From Sinorhizobium fredii USDA 205 (GTDB lineage Bacteria; Pseudomonadota; Alphaproteobacteria; Rhizobiales; Rhizobiaceae): a DNA stretch of 43,132 nt. Numbering within the stretch: position 1 is the stretch's first letter; the number at the start of each line of letters is the position of its first letter. The position numbers and the translations under genes were made by a program. Of this stretch, positions 41,904 to 43,132 are shown piece after piece. The notes under the pieces are model-generated. The model was not told the origin of the DNA, ran no database searches, and saw only the letters and a list, made by a program, of their open reading frames with translations. Location of the stretch: contig NZ_AUTC01000162.1 in assembly GCF_001461695.1 (NCBI RefSeq), positions 1 through 43,132 on the forward strand, in the 5' to 3' direction.

Positions 41904-42863
41904 ATGAAACTCGGCTTCGTTTCGGACAGCCTCGGCGGAATGACCTTCGATGGGCTTCTCGACAGCGCCGCGCGCCTTGGAGTCTCGGGCGTGGAGGTCA
42001 ACACGGGCGGCTGGTCGACAGCTCCCCACTTCGACCTGAAGACGATGAAGGCAAGCGCCGATGCTCGCCGCGCCTTCACTCGCGCCTTCGAAACCCGCGG
42101 GCTCGAGATCATTGCGTTGAACGCCAACGGCAATCCCTTGCATCCAACCCAACCCGAGCAGGGCGAGTGCCTCAAGGACACGATCCGCATCGCCGGCGAG
42201 ATGGGGATCAAGACCGTCTGCTCCATGTCCGGACTGCCGGCAGGACGTAACGGCGATCTGATGCCGAACTGGGTCGTCTCTTCCTGGCCGCCGGAAACGC
42301 AGGAGATCCTGCGTTACCAGTGGGAGGAAAAGCTCCTACCCTTCTGGACGGAGATCGTCGTTCTCGCGATAGACTGCGGTGTCGAACGCATCGCACTCGA
42401 GCTTCACGGCAACCAGTGTGTCTACAACGTTCCCTCGCTTCTGAAGCTCCGGGCGGCCCTCGGCCCGATTGTCGGCGCTAATCTCGATCCATCGCATCTG
42501 TTCTGGATGGGGGCGGATCCCCTCGTCGCCGCCGAAGCACTCGGCGAGGCCGTCTATCACGTCCATGCCAAGGACACGATGCTCAACGCGCCTGTTCAAG
42601 CGACAACTTCGCTCCTCGAGAATGGTTCGCTGATGGACGTTCCGGCGCGAAGCTGGTCCTACATCACCCTCGGTTTTGGCCACGGCGAGGAGTGGTGGCG
42701 ACAGTTTTGCTACCGCCTGAAGATGGCAGGCTATGACGGCTGGCTGTCGATCGAGCACGAGGACGTGCTGCTCAATAGCCTCGAGGGGTTGGAGAAATCC
42801 GTCGCCCTGCTCAAGGGGGTGATGCCCGTCGCGCCGAGTGACTTCAAGCCGCAGGCAATTTGA
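41904..42863 (+). CDS. sugar phosphate isomerase/epimerase-like TIM-barrel protein, 319 aa
   Basis: AP endonuclease 2-type barrel: KLGFVSDSLGGMTFDGLLDS at the start, then metal-site residues Glu in IALELHGNQ, Asp and His in ANLDPSHLFW, His in YHVHAKDT, and Glu in WLSIEHEDV. Similar barrels paired with a Gfo/Idh enzyme act as isomerases, keto-sugar eliminases or 3-keto-glycoside hydrolases. Twelve bases downstream of the dehydrogenase gene, it completes the catabolic operon. Confidence 0.88.
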   Translation: MKLGFVSDSLGGMTFDGLLDSAARLGVSGVEVNTGGWSTAPHFDLKTMKASADARRAFTRAFETRGLEIIALNANGNPLHPTQPEQGECLKDTIRIAGEMGIKTVCSMSGLPAGRNGDLMPNWVVSSWPPETQEILRYQWEEKLLPFWTEIVVLAIDCGVERIALELHGNQCVYNVPSLLKLRAALGPIVGANLDPSHLFWMGADPLVAAEALGEAVYHVHAKDTMLNAPVQATTSLLENGSLMDVPARSWSYITLGFGHGEEWWRQFCYRLKMAGYDGWLSIEHEDVLLNSLEGLEKSVALLKGVMPVAPSDFKPQAI

Positions 42864-42936
42864 GGGTCGAACGACGGTGCGCCCGAATTCACATGGACAT
42901 CCGTAATTGCCGCTCACATCTGGAGAACGGTAGAGA

Positions 42937-43110
42937 ATGCGAGGCCTGATTGAAGAAGCACCACCAAGCAGTCTTTCGGAACTGAAGTCGATGATCGCCT
43001 CGAGACAGCTCGAATTCCCAGATCAGCTTGAACGGGTTGTCCGCTGCGCCCTCGTCACGCCGGAACAAATCGCCTTGGTTCTTTCGATAGCGTCCGGGAA
43101 GGTGGTGTAA
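42937..43110 (+). pseudogene. frameshifted RpiR-family regulator start (window edge)
   Basis: Start MRGLIEEAPPSSLSELKSMI then ASRQLEFPDQLERVVRCALV is the beginning of an RpiR helix-turn-helix domain, similar to the fragment at 18441 (ELK-x5-R-x-L-x-x-P-x-QLE-x-V). Near 43075 the frame is lost and ends at 43110; in the next frame GSFDSVREGGVIS resumes the family pattern (FGSxxSI-x6-VS). A lost T in GCCTTTGG-type sequence explains it. The rest lies beyond the window. Confidence 0.65.
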
Positions 43111-43132
43111 TTTCGGGGGCGCATAGAGTGGA

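Noticed and set aside
1..43132. CRISPR arrays, tRNA or rRNA genes, riboswitches and replication origins
   Set aside because: No regularly spaced repeats, no tRNA-like cloverleaf with a conserved T-arm, no rRNA blocks and no repABC-type genes were seen on either strand.

Overview
The window looks like an accessory replicon or genomic-island stretch of an alphaproteobacterium of the order Rhizobiales. A Sinorhizobium/Ensifer- or Rhizobium-like host is the best guess. The evidence is high-GC coding with strong third-position GC bias, single-domain Frc-type sugar ABC ATPases, RpiR/LacI/LysR/AraC/TetR regulators beside small catabolic or efflux operons, GGAAC-N16-CGTT promoters of the rhizobial EcfG (RpoE2) type, and scattered IS relics. 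No tRNA, rRNA, CRISPR array or replication origin was seen.

Layout. (1) 1-1000: an IS110-type transposase relic at the left edge, then an orphan 55-residue ribbon-helix-helix peptide. (2) 1034-8005: a periplasmic molybdenum aldehyde oxidoreductase operon (paoABC-like) with an AraC regulator upstream, and an SDR divergent from a LysR regulator. (3) 8288-12470: a gene-poor stretch of small or orphan genes. It holds a 57-aa membrane peptide behind a near-perfect EcfG promoter, an unknown 80-aa protein with a frameshifted paralogue 3 kb away, a VCBS/cadherin-like exported-type protein, and a CHRD-domain secreted protein. (4) 12640-18072: an IS1202/ISNCY transposase relic, a methyltransferase divergent from its Rrf2 regulator across a 23-bp near-palindrome, secreted ankyrin and YHS proteins, and a class III cyclase/TPR protein with a substituted active-site Asn.

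(5) 18441-25834: sugar cassette 1. An ABC importer (binding protein, permease, ATPase), a TIM-barrel isomerase and a Gfo/Idh dehydrogenase run leftward and end beside a truncated RpiR regulator. A LacI regulator and an IolE-like inosose dehydratase run rightward. The set suggests import and oxidation of an inositol-like polyol. (6) 25993-35582: an MFP-RND efflux operon with a TetR gene, divergent from a second TetR followed by thioesterase, Bcr/CflA-type MFS exporter, beta-ketoacyl-ACP synthase and SDR. The thioesterase and MFS genes each carry a single-base frameshift. (7) 35777-43132: sugar cassette 2. A LacI regulator is divergent from binding protein, permease, ATPase, second permease, Gfo/Idh dehydrogenase and TIM-barrel isomerase/lyase, followed by the start of another frameshifted RpiR gene.

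How it works together. The two sugar cassettes share one plan: high-affinity import, oxidation by a Gfo/Idh enzyme, rearrangement or elimination by a TIM-barrel enzyme, a strong hairpin just after the binding-protein gene, and a decayed RpiR gene at the distal end. Between them lies an export and lipid-type synthesis block. The most unusual points are these parallel RpiR remnants, the thioesterase-MFS-KAS-SDR set facing an RND pump, and the EcfG-type promoters in front of small unknown genes.
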